Positions 52,401 through 63,304 of a DNA stretch of 64,000 bases are shown one piece after another. Positions within the stretch are counted from its first letter, which is position 1, and every line of letters begins with the position of its first letter. The notes under the pieces are model-generated. The model did no database searches, was not told the DNA's origin, and saw nothing but the letters and a program-made list of their open reading frames with translations. Made by a program: the position numbers and the translations under genes. This stretch comes from Paralichthys olivaceus (Eukaryota; Chordata; Actinopteri; Pleuronectiformes; Paralichthyidae), in the NCBI RefSeq assembly GCF_024713975.1, contig NC_091097.1, positions 6,166,861 to 6,230,860 on the forward strand, given 5' to 3'.

Positions 52401-52947
52401 TGGGTGAGCTGTTCACTCTGGAAAATAAAAACATCTTATCTTGTTAAGTGACGAACTTAACTTTATTAATCTTTGCATCCATCTTATTTGTGTCCAGTTC
52501 AAATATTACACTTCTTTTTTCATTACATAGAGTTTGTACATTTCCCTCCATACATTTCGATTCCTGAGGATCCAACCACGTTTGTGTTTTGGTTGATTAG
52601 GTCTAATGAAAACAACAGTGAGTAAAGTAAATACAACACAGTGCCTGCAGTTATGCGGGTTGTCCTCCATTACCCAGACTGTACGAGTCAATTCACCTAC
52701 AGAGTACATTAGAACATTTGATAATACTTTCTAAAATTCGTACTTACTGTAAATACAACTTAAAGACGAGCTGCATCACACTTCTAACTAATGTTATTGC
52801 TGCTAGCTTACATTCACCTCACTATGCTAACTTCCTACTTCCTGGTTTATGTCTACAGATGTTTGCTAAATTGAAAACTTACTTGAAGAACTTTACATCT
52901 GAATCACTGGAGCTCTCGCAGTTGTAGGCACATTTGTATCTCCCCAT
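46477..52947 (-). CDS. THAP zinc finger fused to integrase-type core, 12 exons
   Basis: Twelve exons join in frame to 397 residues: 52947-52883, 51928-51725, 51556-51538, 51280-51168, 50003-49895, 49745-49713, 49629-49597, 49418-49185, 48126-48023, 47072-46907, 46810-46775 and 46554-46477. Residues 1-65 form a THAP-type C2CH finger: CAYNC near the start, then KFPLYNPRKLKKWL, and CISHFEEQYI supplying the last Cys and His. A polar linker with TDPDQSQATTPAKAKR follows. The middle (about residues 192-325) is an rve-like integrase core (PWQWLGLDVRGPLPQTLNGH, VTDYNSKWVEAVP), as in GIN genes derived from Gypsy/Ginger integrases; the C-terminus ends EEYYWAMEVF. It does not look catalytically complete. 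Twelve spliced exons and no terminal repeats mark it as a host gene, perhaps a gin2-like family member. Donor choice at exon 2 (AGGGT/GTGTAT) was fixed by phase. Confidence 0.75.
47415..47695. repeat. Dispersed repeat in intron of the THAP-integrase gene
   Basis: Starts with 'atatgtaactttggccacta' and 'ggggtctctcaatgcaaaca' and ends near 'gggactaataaatgattatt' with 'cttatcttatcttg'. The latter is the reverse of a phrase at 44.155-44.195 kb. I recognise these as common fish repeat pieces. Non-coding. Confidence 0.5.
50156..50572. mobile_element. MITE-like element with inverted ends
   Basis: The left end TCATAGACTGTAAATAAAGA mirrors the right end, whose minus-strand reading is CTCATAGATTGTAAATAAAG: a terminal inverted repeat of about 22 bases. 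The short direct repeat CCTGA lies at both borders (50151-50155 and 50573-50577). No coding region, so non-autonomous. Partial relatives occur at 1.98, 13.15 and 37.4 kb. It lies in an intron of the THAP-integrase gene. Confidence 0.6.
52045..52265 (+). repeat. Dispersed teleost repeat family A, plus copy
   Basis: Blocks 'ggcagatttccacgaaactt', 'gatggaaggatg', 'actttggtgtggatccagaa' and 'aataattcatggatcttaat' lie in family order, in the first intron of the THAP-integrase gene. Confidence 0.65.
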
Positions 52948-53576
52948 TTTAAACACCGTTCACCAGCAGACAGACTGATTTAGTTGTTTCTGAACGAGCA
53001 ATGAAAGCTACAATAAGGGTGTACACATCCGGCTAAAGCCTTCGAAATAAAAGCCTCACAAGTTTGAAATGTTGGTTTACGTTTGAAAATCCGTATCGTA
53101 TCTATGTATATAAATATATTTAGCAATATATATCTTTTTATTTTAGTATTAAATCCTCTACATTCAACATCGCTCAACACCACATATAGTTTACTGTCTA
53201 AGCCTAAACCTTTTTCCGCTGTTACCCTTCTGGATGCTGCTAACTTGACAACCATTTTATCTTTTGTTCTTCTTCGTGTTGTTTTGTTGGTTGAAGAAGG
53301 TTCAACGTCGCCCCCGTCCTCTGGCGGATGGAATTGTTTTTTGGTTTTTTTCAATAAATAATTAAAATAATGACTTTTGCTCTCTGATTCTACAATTTTG
53401 TGTTTAATTAACTCATAACAAATCTAAATACGAATGTACAAAATATAGATTTCCTTCTAAATGTATCATCCACACTGACATTGACACAGATTGAATCAAA
53501 CAGAATGCACATGAAAATATAATTGTTTATTAGATGTGATATAAACAGTGACAATTGGCTGCAGATGCCTCACAGC

Positions 53577-56500
53577 TCAGCTGCTCTTAGATTTCCACGT
53601 GACCCTCCACTCATCCCAGTCCAGCAGAGTTCGTTTCGTGTCCCATCCTGCAGCTTCTACACCTGGAAAATATTTGAGCAGATTCATGATTCTTAAAATA
53701 TACAAGATCACGCTGATTACTGGTAGTTATAAACTGTTTTGTGTGGACTCACCTTTGAGAAACGGATTAAAAGTAGTGTCAATCAGCTTGTGACTCTCAT
53801 GCACCATCTCCCAGTGACCTTTAAAAAAACAAGTTTGCTGTGTTTTAACATTCGTAACCTTGAAGCATCTCTACTACTGTAACTGTGCCATAATGACTCA
53901 CTTTGCTGTTGTGTAACAGGTTCTTTGGAAGCTGGAGGGCTTAACTTGCTGCTGATCCACACAGCATGACACATTGCTCTGATTTCATCATGTACCGACG
54001 CTTCTGGTCCCAAACAAACACATACACACCCTGAGGAAGGACGACAGGAGACTTAAAAACATTCAAAGTATTTAACACGATTCTTGAACACAATTTCTGT
54101 CAGTGAAGAAAGATGTCATCTCACGTTGACGTACCGTTTCTCACTCCTAAGAGGTAAGGCATGTTCTTTTTCCACAAAGCCATCTGAAGATCTTCTGGGC
54201 TAATAAATAGTAAGTTAAAAACTTTCTCAACTTTTACTGTGTGTGCTTTTTCTTCATATAAGAACTGGTAGATGAAATTACCTTTGCACAATCTCCTGTA
54301 GCCTCACTCCAAGTCTGATTGGCACTGTTTTCCTAAACTCTGGGGGGGGGGGGGAACACAATTAATAATTTTCAATGTGCATAAATAACATTTTGCAACT
54401 ACAATAGGAAATGTGGGTTAATTTATTTTACCAAAGAAAACTGTCTCTCTCTGATTGGCCTCTTGTGGACTCAGGACTCTTTTGTCTTTCAGGTATTGCT
54501 GCCACACGATTGAAAGCCGTGCCTCATTGAAGGTTTCCATGACAACCGAACGCACAGCCTTGTAATTGGCAAAAAGGTGGAGGATGGTGAAGAGGAAGAA
54601 GAGGCTGAGAGTCAGTCTGAGGGGGCAGATGGAGGGAATGAGGACAGAGGGAGATGACATTAAAGAAGCAACAGACTCCGGAATATAATTAAAATGTCTT
54701 CGTGATTTCAAGTTCAAATGAATTCACACATACATTGGATTATTAGTGACGAGGGGAATGAGCATCAAGCTGATCAGCAGTCCTGCCAAGTTCACTAACG
54801 TCTCCTGGGAAAATAAAAAAACATTAAAAAGAATAATCAGTCTTTTTGAAACATTTTTACTTGAACATAAATCAAATGAATCTTTTGGTTTTCAGGTCCT
54901 GGTGCAGGGTTATCAAACAGAACAGAGAGACAAAAACTTTTGGAAAGAAAGTACCTGACTTCCATCTTTGGCAGAGATGTCGGCCATGTTGTCTCTGCGT
55001 GCCTGATGAACCGTCAAAGCAGCTCTGGTCGCTCCACCTGCAACTCCAACAATGGACTAGAGAAGACAAACACATAAGCTCAGTTGTTTTCAGCAAAAAC
55101 ACATTAATTACATAATTAACACCACAAAGAAAATCATCATTTGTGTCAAATTTGACTTCTGACCATTAAGATTTAAAGTTCATGTTCTCAGTAACTTACA
55201 ACTTCTTCAGCTTTAGAAATAGTAATTTTGAGTTTTTTAATCATTAATCACGGATGACTAAATTAATTTAAACTCACCTTGAATATCCCAGCGATACACA
55301 CAATCGAGATGAAAAAAGCAGGGAAGTATGGGGCCAATATCTCCATGAACATGGCAGTGTCATTGAGCACATCAGCAAAAAGCCTGGAAAGACGAGGACA
55401 GCAACGAACTTGTGACATCAAGTGGGTTTACGATAATGTTTAGACTCCATAAGTCTTCAAGGTACAGTGTCTGTACATCGTCCATAGAGTACCTCCATTT
55501 TTTGGCCTCAGAGTCCAGTTTACTCCTGTAACAGAAACAAAGACATTCCACCAGGAAAGGATGAGACACTTGTTAAGCTTTTGTTTGAATAGATTAATAG
55601 CACAAATATGAGCGTACCCTTTCTGCCAGGCGAAGAGGATTCTTCCCAACATGCCCGTCCCATCTGCAGGGGGAACACAATTTCACAAGATGCAGTGAAG
55701 ATCCGAGAGGACTGTCATTTTAATGGTTGATTACCTACGACTAAGAGGCTGTCCATTGGTTTCTTTGTGTGTCAGAAGGATTACAGATGTCCACCACACT
55801 TGGTGGTAGGAGGGAAAGAACTGAATACATTTCACTGTGGATCTAGATGTAGAGCGAGGAATAGTTTTTTTGACATTTTCAGAAATTTCAGAGGAAATGA
55901 TTCATGGATCTTATTAAAATCTCCACCATATCTTGAGAACTGATATCTATGAGTTTGTGCAACTTGGTGTGGCTCCAAGTAAAAAATCTAGCAGATTTAA
56001 ATGTGGTTTTAGTGTGGGTATGGACAATGGGGCCAATCACTTTCTTTATGTAGCGAGACAGGGGCCCTCGGTGGAGGTGTGCTGAGTGTGGTTTTGTTTT
56101 TTTAAAGGGATCACCTCTCAATAACCAGGTGACTGTGGCTGCAGCCACTGTGGCCTCTTGGTCTCCAACACCGACCCCCTTGAGAGACGCCTGAGTGGCC
56201 AGAGTCCCAGACAGAGAGCTGGAGAAAGCCTGAGGGGGGAGAGAGGAGAGAGGGGGGAGAGAGGAGAGAGGAGAGAGGGGGGAGAGAGGAGAGAGTGGGG
56301 GGAGAGTTTCAGTCTGGTGGGGGGGGGGGGTTGATGGAGATGATGCAGCTCTCAGTGGATCTTGTGATGTACCTGCACTGTATCCCAGAACTGGTACTGC
56401 AGGTAGTCATCACTGACGCTCTCTGGGTAGCCTTGAGGCAGAAACACGCTCTGAAATCCAAGGATTTAAATGTCAGCAACCAGTAGAAGAGTCAGTGTTT

Positions 56501-56680
56501 CGACGCGGACATGCAGTAAATCTTTCTTACTTTAAACACTCCAACGATAGAGTTTGTTCTTGAAGCACCTTCACTGCCTTCTCTCCTTCTCTCTACCGCT
56601 CCATCTTTCACTGAATACCTCCAGGAGCCCGCGCTGCCATATCTCTCTGTGGCCAGAAGCAGCTCGCTGTCCTTCTCCAT
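53577..56680 (-). CDS. rusf1: RUS family member 1 (DUF647 protein)
   Basis: Fourteen exons join in frame to 429 residues: 56680-56531, 56450-56373, 56229-56115, 55663-55618, 55525-55493, 55383-55278, 55056-54955, 54804-54734, 54616-54432, 54339-54282, 54199-54135, 54030-53902, 53818-53753 and 53662-53577. Family signatures include LPQGYPESVSDDYLQYQFWD, SSLSGTLATQASLKGVGVG, GMLGRILFAWQKG, the hydrophobic PYFPAFFISIVCIAGIFKSI and GLLISLMLIPLV. This is the fish counterpart of human RUSF1 (C16orf58, 468 residues), a relative of plant ROOT UV-B SENSITIVE proteins. Several membrane-associated segments are predicted; biochemical function in animals is unclear. The start is at an ATG following a GC-rich promoter. 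Confidence 0.94.
55785..56085 (+). repeat. Dispersed teleost repeat family A, plus copy
   Basis: Blocks 'cacacttggtggtaggaggg', 'tttcagaggaaatgattcat', 'aactgatatctatgagtttg' and 'ggggccctcggtggaggtgt' follow the family order. The copy lies in an intron of rusf1. Confidence 0.65.
56236..56300. repeat. GAGAGGGGGGA low-complexity tract
   Basis: G/A-only repeat in the rusf1 intron next to the acceptor of its third exon. As CT-rich minus-strand sequence it may serve as an unusually long polypyrimidine tract. Confidence 0.8.
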
Positions 56681-56689
56681 TCAGGCAGC

Positions 56690-58670
56690 TGGGAGCGGAA
56701 CTAACAGACGGAATGTGAATAAACTAACAAACAGAACAACACTGTGGTCTCACAAACACCGGGGAATGCTTAGCGAGCGTTCATTTTGACCGCACACGCG
56801 TTTTATCGCAGCCAGTCGACGTGTCCGTGTTGCTTCCGTGTTTTCTTCCGCCTTCACAGTTTGGGGATCGCTCATTGGTGGAGAGAGTTACAGTCGGTGC
56901 TCCAACATGCACGTGACCTGAGAGTCGAACATTTCAAACAACAGGTTCATTATTAAAATGATTATTATTTCTGACAACGAAATGTGCAGCTGCATCTCCA
57001 GTCAAACAGAGATATACAACCATAATACAAAAATCTCCAATTTAATTTAATTACATGAAAAATAATGTATGAAATGTCAGAACAGTCCATAAATATATGT
57101 GATGTAAAAGTATCAAACTACACATAAAAGGAAGCGAGAAGAAGAAACACGGGGTCATAACTACATTCATATTTATTATACATGATGTATGATATCAAAA
57201 TATAAAATATCTCTCTCTCAACACGTTTGGGGAAAGACGGACAGTCAGTGATATATGTTTTCAAAATGAATTATTACAATTGTTAATTAAGTGTTAACAC
57301 TTTATTAAGTATGTATGTATCTATTTACTTGAGTAGGGTATACAATAATGGTAAGATATTAGAAATCATTACTTGGTTTTGAACTCTTGGTTGATGGAAG
57401 ACAAGGCCAAGGGGTAACCACCATGTCACAGCAAGAAGCTTCCATCCTGGTTTGTCCGGGACCTTTCTGTGTGGAGTTTACATGTTGTCGCAATGTTTGC
57501 ATTTTATCTACTGTGTCCAAAGACATGCATGAAATGAACGTGTGCGTGAATGGTTTTGTCTCTATATGCAACACACTGGTGACTCATCCAGGGTGTGTCC
57601 TGCCTCTCACCCAATGCCAGCTGGGATTGCCAACCCCCTCTACCCCCCTTTAAGAATAACCAGTAGAGATAGATAGTTTGCTGTCTGGATGCTCAAAGAT
57701 AAAAATATTTGTTTTAGCCAAAGTAAAAGTTACTAAATCATTGAGTATTCTGTAGGTAACAAGAAATATGTCATGTCTTTCTGGTTCCTGGGTGTCAATA
57801 GGAGCTGATAGGATGAAACAGCACAGCAGACCTCATGCTCTTGCTGTTCTCCATGAGGGAAGACCCAGCTGTGCATGAGGTGGTACAGTGTACAATGGGT
57901 GACGTCAGCACTGAAAAAATGCAGTCTGGTATTCATCAATCACACCGCCAAGGTGGAGTTAACACTCTGTCTCTTATCTCTGGGTATCAAAGCGAAGGGA
58001 AGGCAGGTGACTATTAACGCTTAAGCACAACAAGAGGCCTCGTCCGACCCCTTGGATTAAGTACAAGAGTTTGAAAGATGGAGGGATTCTTTCTGTAGTA
58101 ATGAGCATTAAAAGAGAGCATGCAGTGTCTTGTTTACGACTCCAACATGAACTTAGCAAACAGTCGAGACTGTGGCAGTTTCACCCCAAGGCAAGACGTG
58201 TGGAGACACACCTTTCCCCGGGTCCTGAGGAATGTGGTAAGGAAAAGACACGAGGGAAAAGTTGTAACGGCGAACGAAGGAGAGAGGAAGTTCTGACTCA
58301 AGGAACAGAATATAATATAACCATCTGAACAAAGGGTTTGACAAATCTGTGTGGGAGGGGTAGAAAGAAAAAGGCCAACCACATTCAAATGGGCGTGGAG
58401 GTTTCACACAGTTTCACCCCCCCCACTTCTCAATCCTGTCATTCAGCAACTTATATGACACAGGGACAGGTCGGCCTCGGCTTGTCATTCCCACTACAGA
58501 GGCAGGAGCGGTGTTTGGATGAGCACATGTGGAATTCTTGACTAAACGAAGAAAAGAAAAGAAAACCCTCATGTGGCAGGTGTCACCTTAAACTGGGGAC
58601 AAGAGGACGATTCACCTGCCAACTATAATATCAAGGCTTAAATATTATCCTGTAAAACACTGGATAAACC
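56690..58670. other. Intergenic stretch between rusf1 and tmem265
   Basis: Contains the rusf1 promoter region (to about 56.95 kb), AT-rich sequence and one dispersed repeat at about 57.42-57.61 kb ('tgtgtggagtttacatgttg', 'ctactgtgtccaaagacatg', 'gactcatccagggtgtgtcc'). The remainder, 57.7-58.6 kb, shows no recognisable exon. Confidence 0.55.
57420..57610 (+). repeat. Common teleost interspersed repeat, partial
   Basis: A 'gtgtggagtttacatgttgt', 'caaagacatgcatg', 'ccagggtgtgtcctgcctct' order matches a repeat family in which header-like phrases are highly conserved. Non-coding. Confidence 0.55.
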
Positions 58671-58735
58671 GAAGAAACGCTTGTGGACTGAGACTGAGGA
58701 GCGGATTCGGTGCAGTGCCGTTCAAACTGGATCAG
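58670..58735 (+). other. tmem265: Possible 5' untranslated exon of tmem265
   Basis: The coding exon of tmem265 follows an acceptor (TTTTTCAG/AG at 59778/59779), so a 5' non-coding exon is needed. The sequence ending CTGGATCAG before GTTTGT at 58736 is a plausible candidate, but other donors cannot be excluded. Confidence 0.25.
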
Positions 58736-59780
58736 GTTTGTACTTAAAGGTTCAAATTTGGTTTTGGAGGTTTAATAGTGTTTTGACATCTGGTCAGGTT
58801 GTCATTGTTAACTCATTTTTGTCAGATAAAAACCTTATGAGTGGTTTATCGGTGAAGCTTTTGTGTCGTGTACGTTTAAAGAACAGAAACTCTTGAAGAC
58901 ACAAACCAGAAGTTTCTCAACACAAATGATTCACAGCCCTGCATTTGTCACACGCTGTTGTTCACTCAGTGACAAACACTCAGAGTATGCCAGCGTGGTT
59001 GAAAGAGAGATAAGATCAATTAGCATTTTATGTTTTCATTTCTCCATGACAGCTTTTTAATCAAAGAGGAGGTTTCGATGTGTTCAAAGTGCAAAGACAC
59101 AAGGTTCTCAGGCCGTGTATTTTTTTATTTTTGTGGGGAGGCTTTAAACTGTGGATGTTCAGGGTACTTTCTGCTTCATGCCGGGAACTCACAGAAACTG
59201 CTATACTGAATATTCTCAAAGGATGTGTTGAGAGTTGTTTGAAATTGTCTCATTCGGTGAAGCGATATTAAATGGCAGGTGAAACTGAAAACAAAAGTTG
59301 AACATAGCACATGAGCGGATGCCAGAAAGTGGAAATAAAAGTTTTCCCTTTGTGCCTCGTTGGGGCCCCTCTGTTTGGGAGTTTTGTTACTTTGTACAGT
59401 CAATCAATGTGGAGTCATACTACTGTAACAAAGCAGTACTCTGTCATAGTATTTTCAGAATGTGAGCAGCAATATAAATAGATAAAATACGATCCATGAG
59501 GCAGATGAGTCATAATACATGTGAGGTCATGTGCATTGTTCTGAAAATCCGTGGAACACTAAATTCATAAATACCTGTAATCAAATAAACATTCACCTAC
59601 ACACAGCTTGTCCTCAGATAAACAAGGAAACTCATTATTGAGTTGAATACTTGAGTTATTTGAGAAAGCAACAAAGCAGCGATGCAGAGGAATCAAAACT
59701 CTTCTGTGCTTTTACAAACTCAAATAAGGAGATTTTAGGAATTGTGGTATTGCTAAAAACATGGGCTATGTTTTTCAGAG

Positions 59781-61306
59781 ATGAACCAAATACCTCAGAC
59801 GTCTGTAGCAATGGATATGGAACCACTGAACACCACGCCAGGTTCGGCTGAAGATAGAGTAGAGGTCTGCAGCAATGAAGGAGACGCCGTGGCCTGCTGT
59901 GATGACAGGTACCACAGGAAACTGGCCGTCTGCAGCATCATCTGTGGGATCTCCTGCATCGGGATCAAAGCACTGATACATTCAGTCAAGGTGCTTTGTT
60001 GTCTCACTCTTCTTTTCTGCTCCTGTTTTTTTTCCTCTCTCACTCTGTCAGTCACAGTGTCTAAAGCCTAAAGCTGCACATTCCTCATGTTGAGAAAATG
60101 AAATGTCGTCAGTTAAAGTCCTGCAGCCAGGCTCACTCTCACTACCTCTGCAGAAACAGCTCATGCAGTTCATGTTGGTGAATTCAATGTGCTCTGGATG
60201 CCCTCATGTGCACTGAGAGGGGTTTTAGTTCGTCCTGCACAGCGTCTGCAGAGGTCACACTCCTCCTCAGTTCAGCTGTATGAGGCTCCAGCATCCTGAG
60301 TCAGACAAGTTCAATGAAAAGCATCAGGGGCCGATGCAGACCCTGTGCAAGCTGTATATGCCCCAATCAGAGAGTGCTTAGTTATATTTCATATATTGTT
60401 ATGATGATGTCATGTAGTGCAGGGGTACTAAACCTTTTGTAACTCAAGGCCCACTTCTGATTGTTATGAATGTTCTGAGGACCACCTTTTCAAATAGATT
60501 AAAGAGAGAAAACAACATGTTCCATATATTACCCTGGTGTTATGATATGAAACATAGATCTATACATTTTATGTCTATAGTTTGTTTTATGCCTAAAGTC
60601 CTATATAATGTGATGAACTACATGGTGCATGACTTTACTTGACTTCTTGATGACATCACTTGTATGAAATCATATGATAGGGCCATTTTTTGATCAATAT
60701 CGGCTCCTTAAGGCTAAATTAAAGGTTCAGTGTGTAGAGTGCAGTGACATCTAGTGGTGAAGTTGCAAGTTGCAGCTGTAAACCCCTCACCTCACCCTTC
60801 CCTTCCAAACATGAAAGAGAACCTGTGGTGGCCTTTAGTTGTCATAGGAACTCAAAAGATGTTTAGTGCGTCCATTCTGAAAAACATGGACCTTTAAAGA
60901 TGTAAGATATAATTTTTGTTAGAGGAATGATTATCAGTTTCCCTTATGTTGGGTTGTGATGAGATCAGAAGAGAAAATAAATATTTAAAAAGGGAAACAC
61001 ATTTTCAAAATGTATAGCAGGGGGGGGTCTGTGGGAGTAAAACTAATGTCGACAGGTCAAATTATGTTCATAAAACCAGATTTAGACTTGATAAACTACA
61101 TAACTGCATAACCTAACTTAACACAACATATTGTCTTGATTTCACTCCAACAGGCTGAGAAAACAGCGGATCCAGAGAAAGCAGCAATGTTTTTAAGACA
61201 GGCAAGAAAATTAAGCATCTGGTCCATCGCAGTGTGGCTTTGCTGTTTGGCCTCAATCCCCGTGCTGCTGGCGCTGGTCTCATATCTTGCAACTCTGAAA
61301 AACTGA
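59781..61306 (+). CDS. tmem265: Transmembrane protein 265
   Basis: Two coding exons (59781-59990 and 61154-61306) join at phase 0 to 120 residues. The acidic N-terminus (about 50 residues) is followed by a CD225/dispanin-like first hydrophobic segment, LAVCSIICGISCIGIKALIH, a charged loop (AEKTADPEKAAMFLRQARKL) and a second transmembrane helix (AVWLCCLASIPVLLALVSYL). This matches human TMEM265 in layout and in the SIICG-CSCLG-type motif. A small two-pass membrane protein of unknown function is inferred. The start is the first ATG after the acceptor; a second, in-frame ATG lies 10 codons on. Confidence 0.85.
60715..60900 (+). repeat. Short dispersed repeat in tmem265 intron
   Basis: Phrases 'ggttcagtgtgtagagtgca', 'tgacatctagtggtgaagtt', 'cttccaaacatgaaagagaa' and 'cctgtggtggcctttagttg' are a conserved block I recognise as a very common teleost interspersed repeat. 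Non-coding. Confidence 0.65.
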
Positions 61307-62968
61307 TTGACTTTGTTCAACCTCTATGGACAATAACAGACGGAGTGGCTCTTTCTGACTTTGGACAGTGGACTGGGTGCTCATGCTATAAAACACGGAG
61401 ACGTGAAGAAACTGGTATTTACATGCAACACAAAAGGAAACACTGCTATAGCTTTTCGTGTGTTGCTTTCCAGGTTTCCTTCTCTGCTTCTGCTTATACA
61501 TCCTCATATTTTACACAAAGAAACCACTCAAGAAAATAGTGTTAACAATTTAGCTTTTCTTACACGCTGAAATATTTATTTAATATATATGGACAAATCG
61601 AAATCACCATACAAAATTTAACATTGCTGATAGTTTGAGACATGAAACAACTTGACACATATATCAAAGATTAGAAATTCCTAAGTAATGACCCAATCCT
61701 TAATATTTTAATTGCAATTACAATTTAACACTCATAACAAACGTATTGATGGAGGACTGGGTCTGTTGTAAATATGAAAAGGCAGAGATCATGGCAGTGC
61801 TTCGTCAGAACATTAGGAGACCCTGCTCTTGTTGTACCAACATTATCTTGGCATTATTGCATTGTAAGTGTATTAAGTTTATTAATATTGAATGTATCAA
61901 TATGCTGTACCATATACATACATGTAACAGAGACAATTTTATAATAAAAATTACTAAAACTTAAGTGCTCTCCAATGTTTGAAACATCTTGATGTGCCCA
62001 CCTAAGAAACAGCGACATTTACAAATACATATGCCTGCAAAACATGTATTTAAACAAAATCTTACAGTTAAGGCAACTTTATTTTAATTTGGCAGAAGAA
62101 AATTAAATTTGTCAAGAAGATACATTTGAAATAAAAATATAGACACCAGAAAACAATCCAGAGAGAACCACAGGTAATAAAAACACAATCAGCAGTGGAA
62201 TCTGGACACTATTAACACTCTCTGGAGTGCTGATTTGCTTCCATGTTACATTTTATACAACAAAAACCTCTTCAGCCATAAATTTACAAACACAAATAAT
62301 TGTATGATTGAACAGGGTCGGCCCTGAGCAGAATAAAACGATTTTACCAATTTGTATTCAGACTTTACAGAAACGTAGTTGTCAAATTGGTTTGCAGGGC
62401 AAAACAAATCTCTTGCTGGCATGTTTCAAAGTTATATTCAGCATTTAACTTTTAAAAATAGCTGCCTTTATAAAAGAACTTACAACTATGCTTCAACACC
62501 ACTTCTTTAACAGACGGCTGCCTTTCAAACCAGACAGCGTTACAGTAATGTGATGAGGGAGGGAGGTTGTGCAGATTTGCGATGCTCTAGGTGGAAGTCT
62601 GAGATGGAGCAAAATGGAAAAAATACGGTGATACCATACACGTGCTTACATTGAGAATACCGCGGAGGTAAAGTGGCGGACAGGGGAAACGGACGGTAGT
62701 AGTTTGAGTGCTATAATGACGATAAAGCTACTTACTGTATAATGCGTTAAACCAGCATGTTGATAACTTCTGGGATGAAATACATTTATGGTGCTATGAC
62801 TTATTCTTCAAATTGCAGGCTACATCGTAAAGAATAAAAAATGCCATTCTTCAATAAAAACATGACACTACAACATTAAAACACTGATTGTGCTAAAAGA
62901 CTCGCATGTGAATCTTCATGTTGAAAATACATTAGAAAGAGTCTTATGAACAGCACTGCAGTGACTTT
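61307..62968. other. AT-rich intergenic stretch downstream of tmem265
   Basis: Convergent 3' ends of tmem265 and of the gene at 63 kb probably lie here. Several AATAAA-like signals are present. I find no exon, tandem repeat or recognisable mobile element. Confidence 0.5.
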
Positions 62969-63281
62969 TTAAAAAGATGTAGATGCAGCTGTCTTTCTCT
63001 CATCATCATGTATCAACCACAACTTCAGCTGATCCAGCTTGGCACAGAGTAGTGAGTCCACATCCTGCACACTGAGGGATGGCTCGTCTTTTGTGAAGCC
63101 CCCTCGTCTCGTCCTGGAAGATGAACTCGTGGCCTTTCCCACACCAACTAGCGGCCTCTTTGGTTTTCTGGCTTCACCAACCTCCAGGAACTCTAAAAAG
63201 CGTTTGAAACGTCTCTGGCCAAACCAGGACTCGGAACCATTCCGGCGATTGAGAGGCACCTCGAATATGGTCTCCAGCCGG
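62969..63281 (-). CDS. C-terminal exon of an unrecognised gene
   Basis: A 104-codon terminal exon begins after the acceptor GTCTTTCAG (phase 2) and ends at a stop at 62969. It reads RLETIFEVPLNRRNGSESWF, then QRRFKRFLEFLEVGEARKP, a basic/Ser-rich linker (KATSSSSRTRRGGF) and an amphipathic final helix (DVDSLLCAKLDQLKLWL). The charge pattern and helical ends look like a real protein rather than a chance frame. I cannot name the family. Upstream exons (63.3 to 64.0 kb and beyond) were not found with confidence; the rest of the gene presumably lies outside the window. Confidence 0.55.
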
Positions 63282-63304
63282 CTGAAAGACGGGACATATT
63301 CCAT

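Noticed and set aside
53083-53361. Overlapping plus and minus frames of 92 and 124 codons between rusf1 and the THAP gene
   Set aside because: No domain, splice partner or codon pattern supports either. The region is the spacer between the promoter of the THAP-integrase gene and the 3' end of rusf1.
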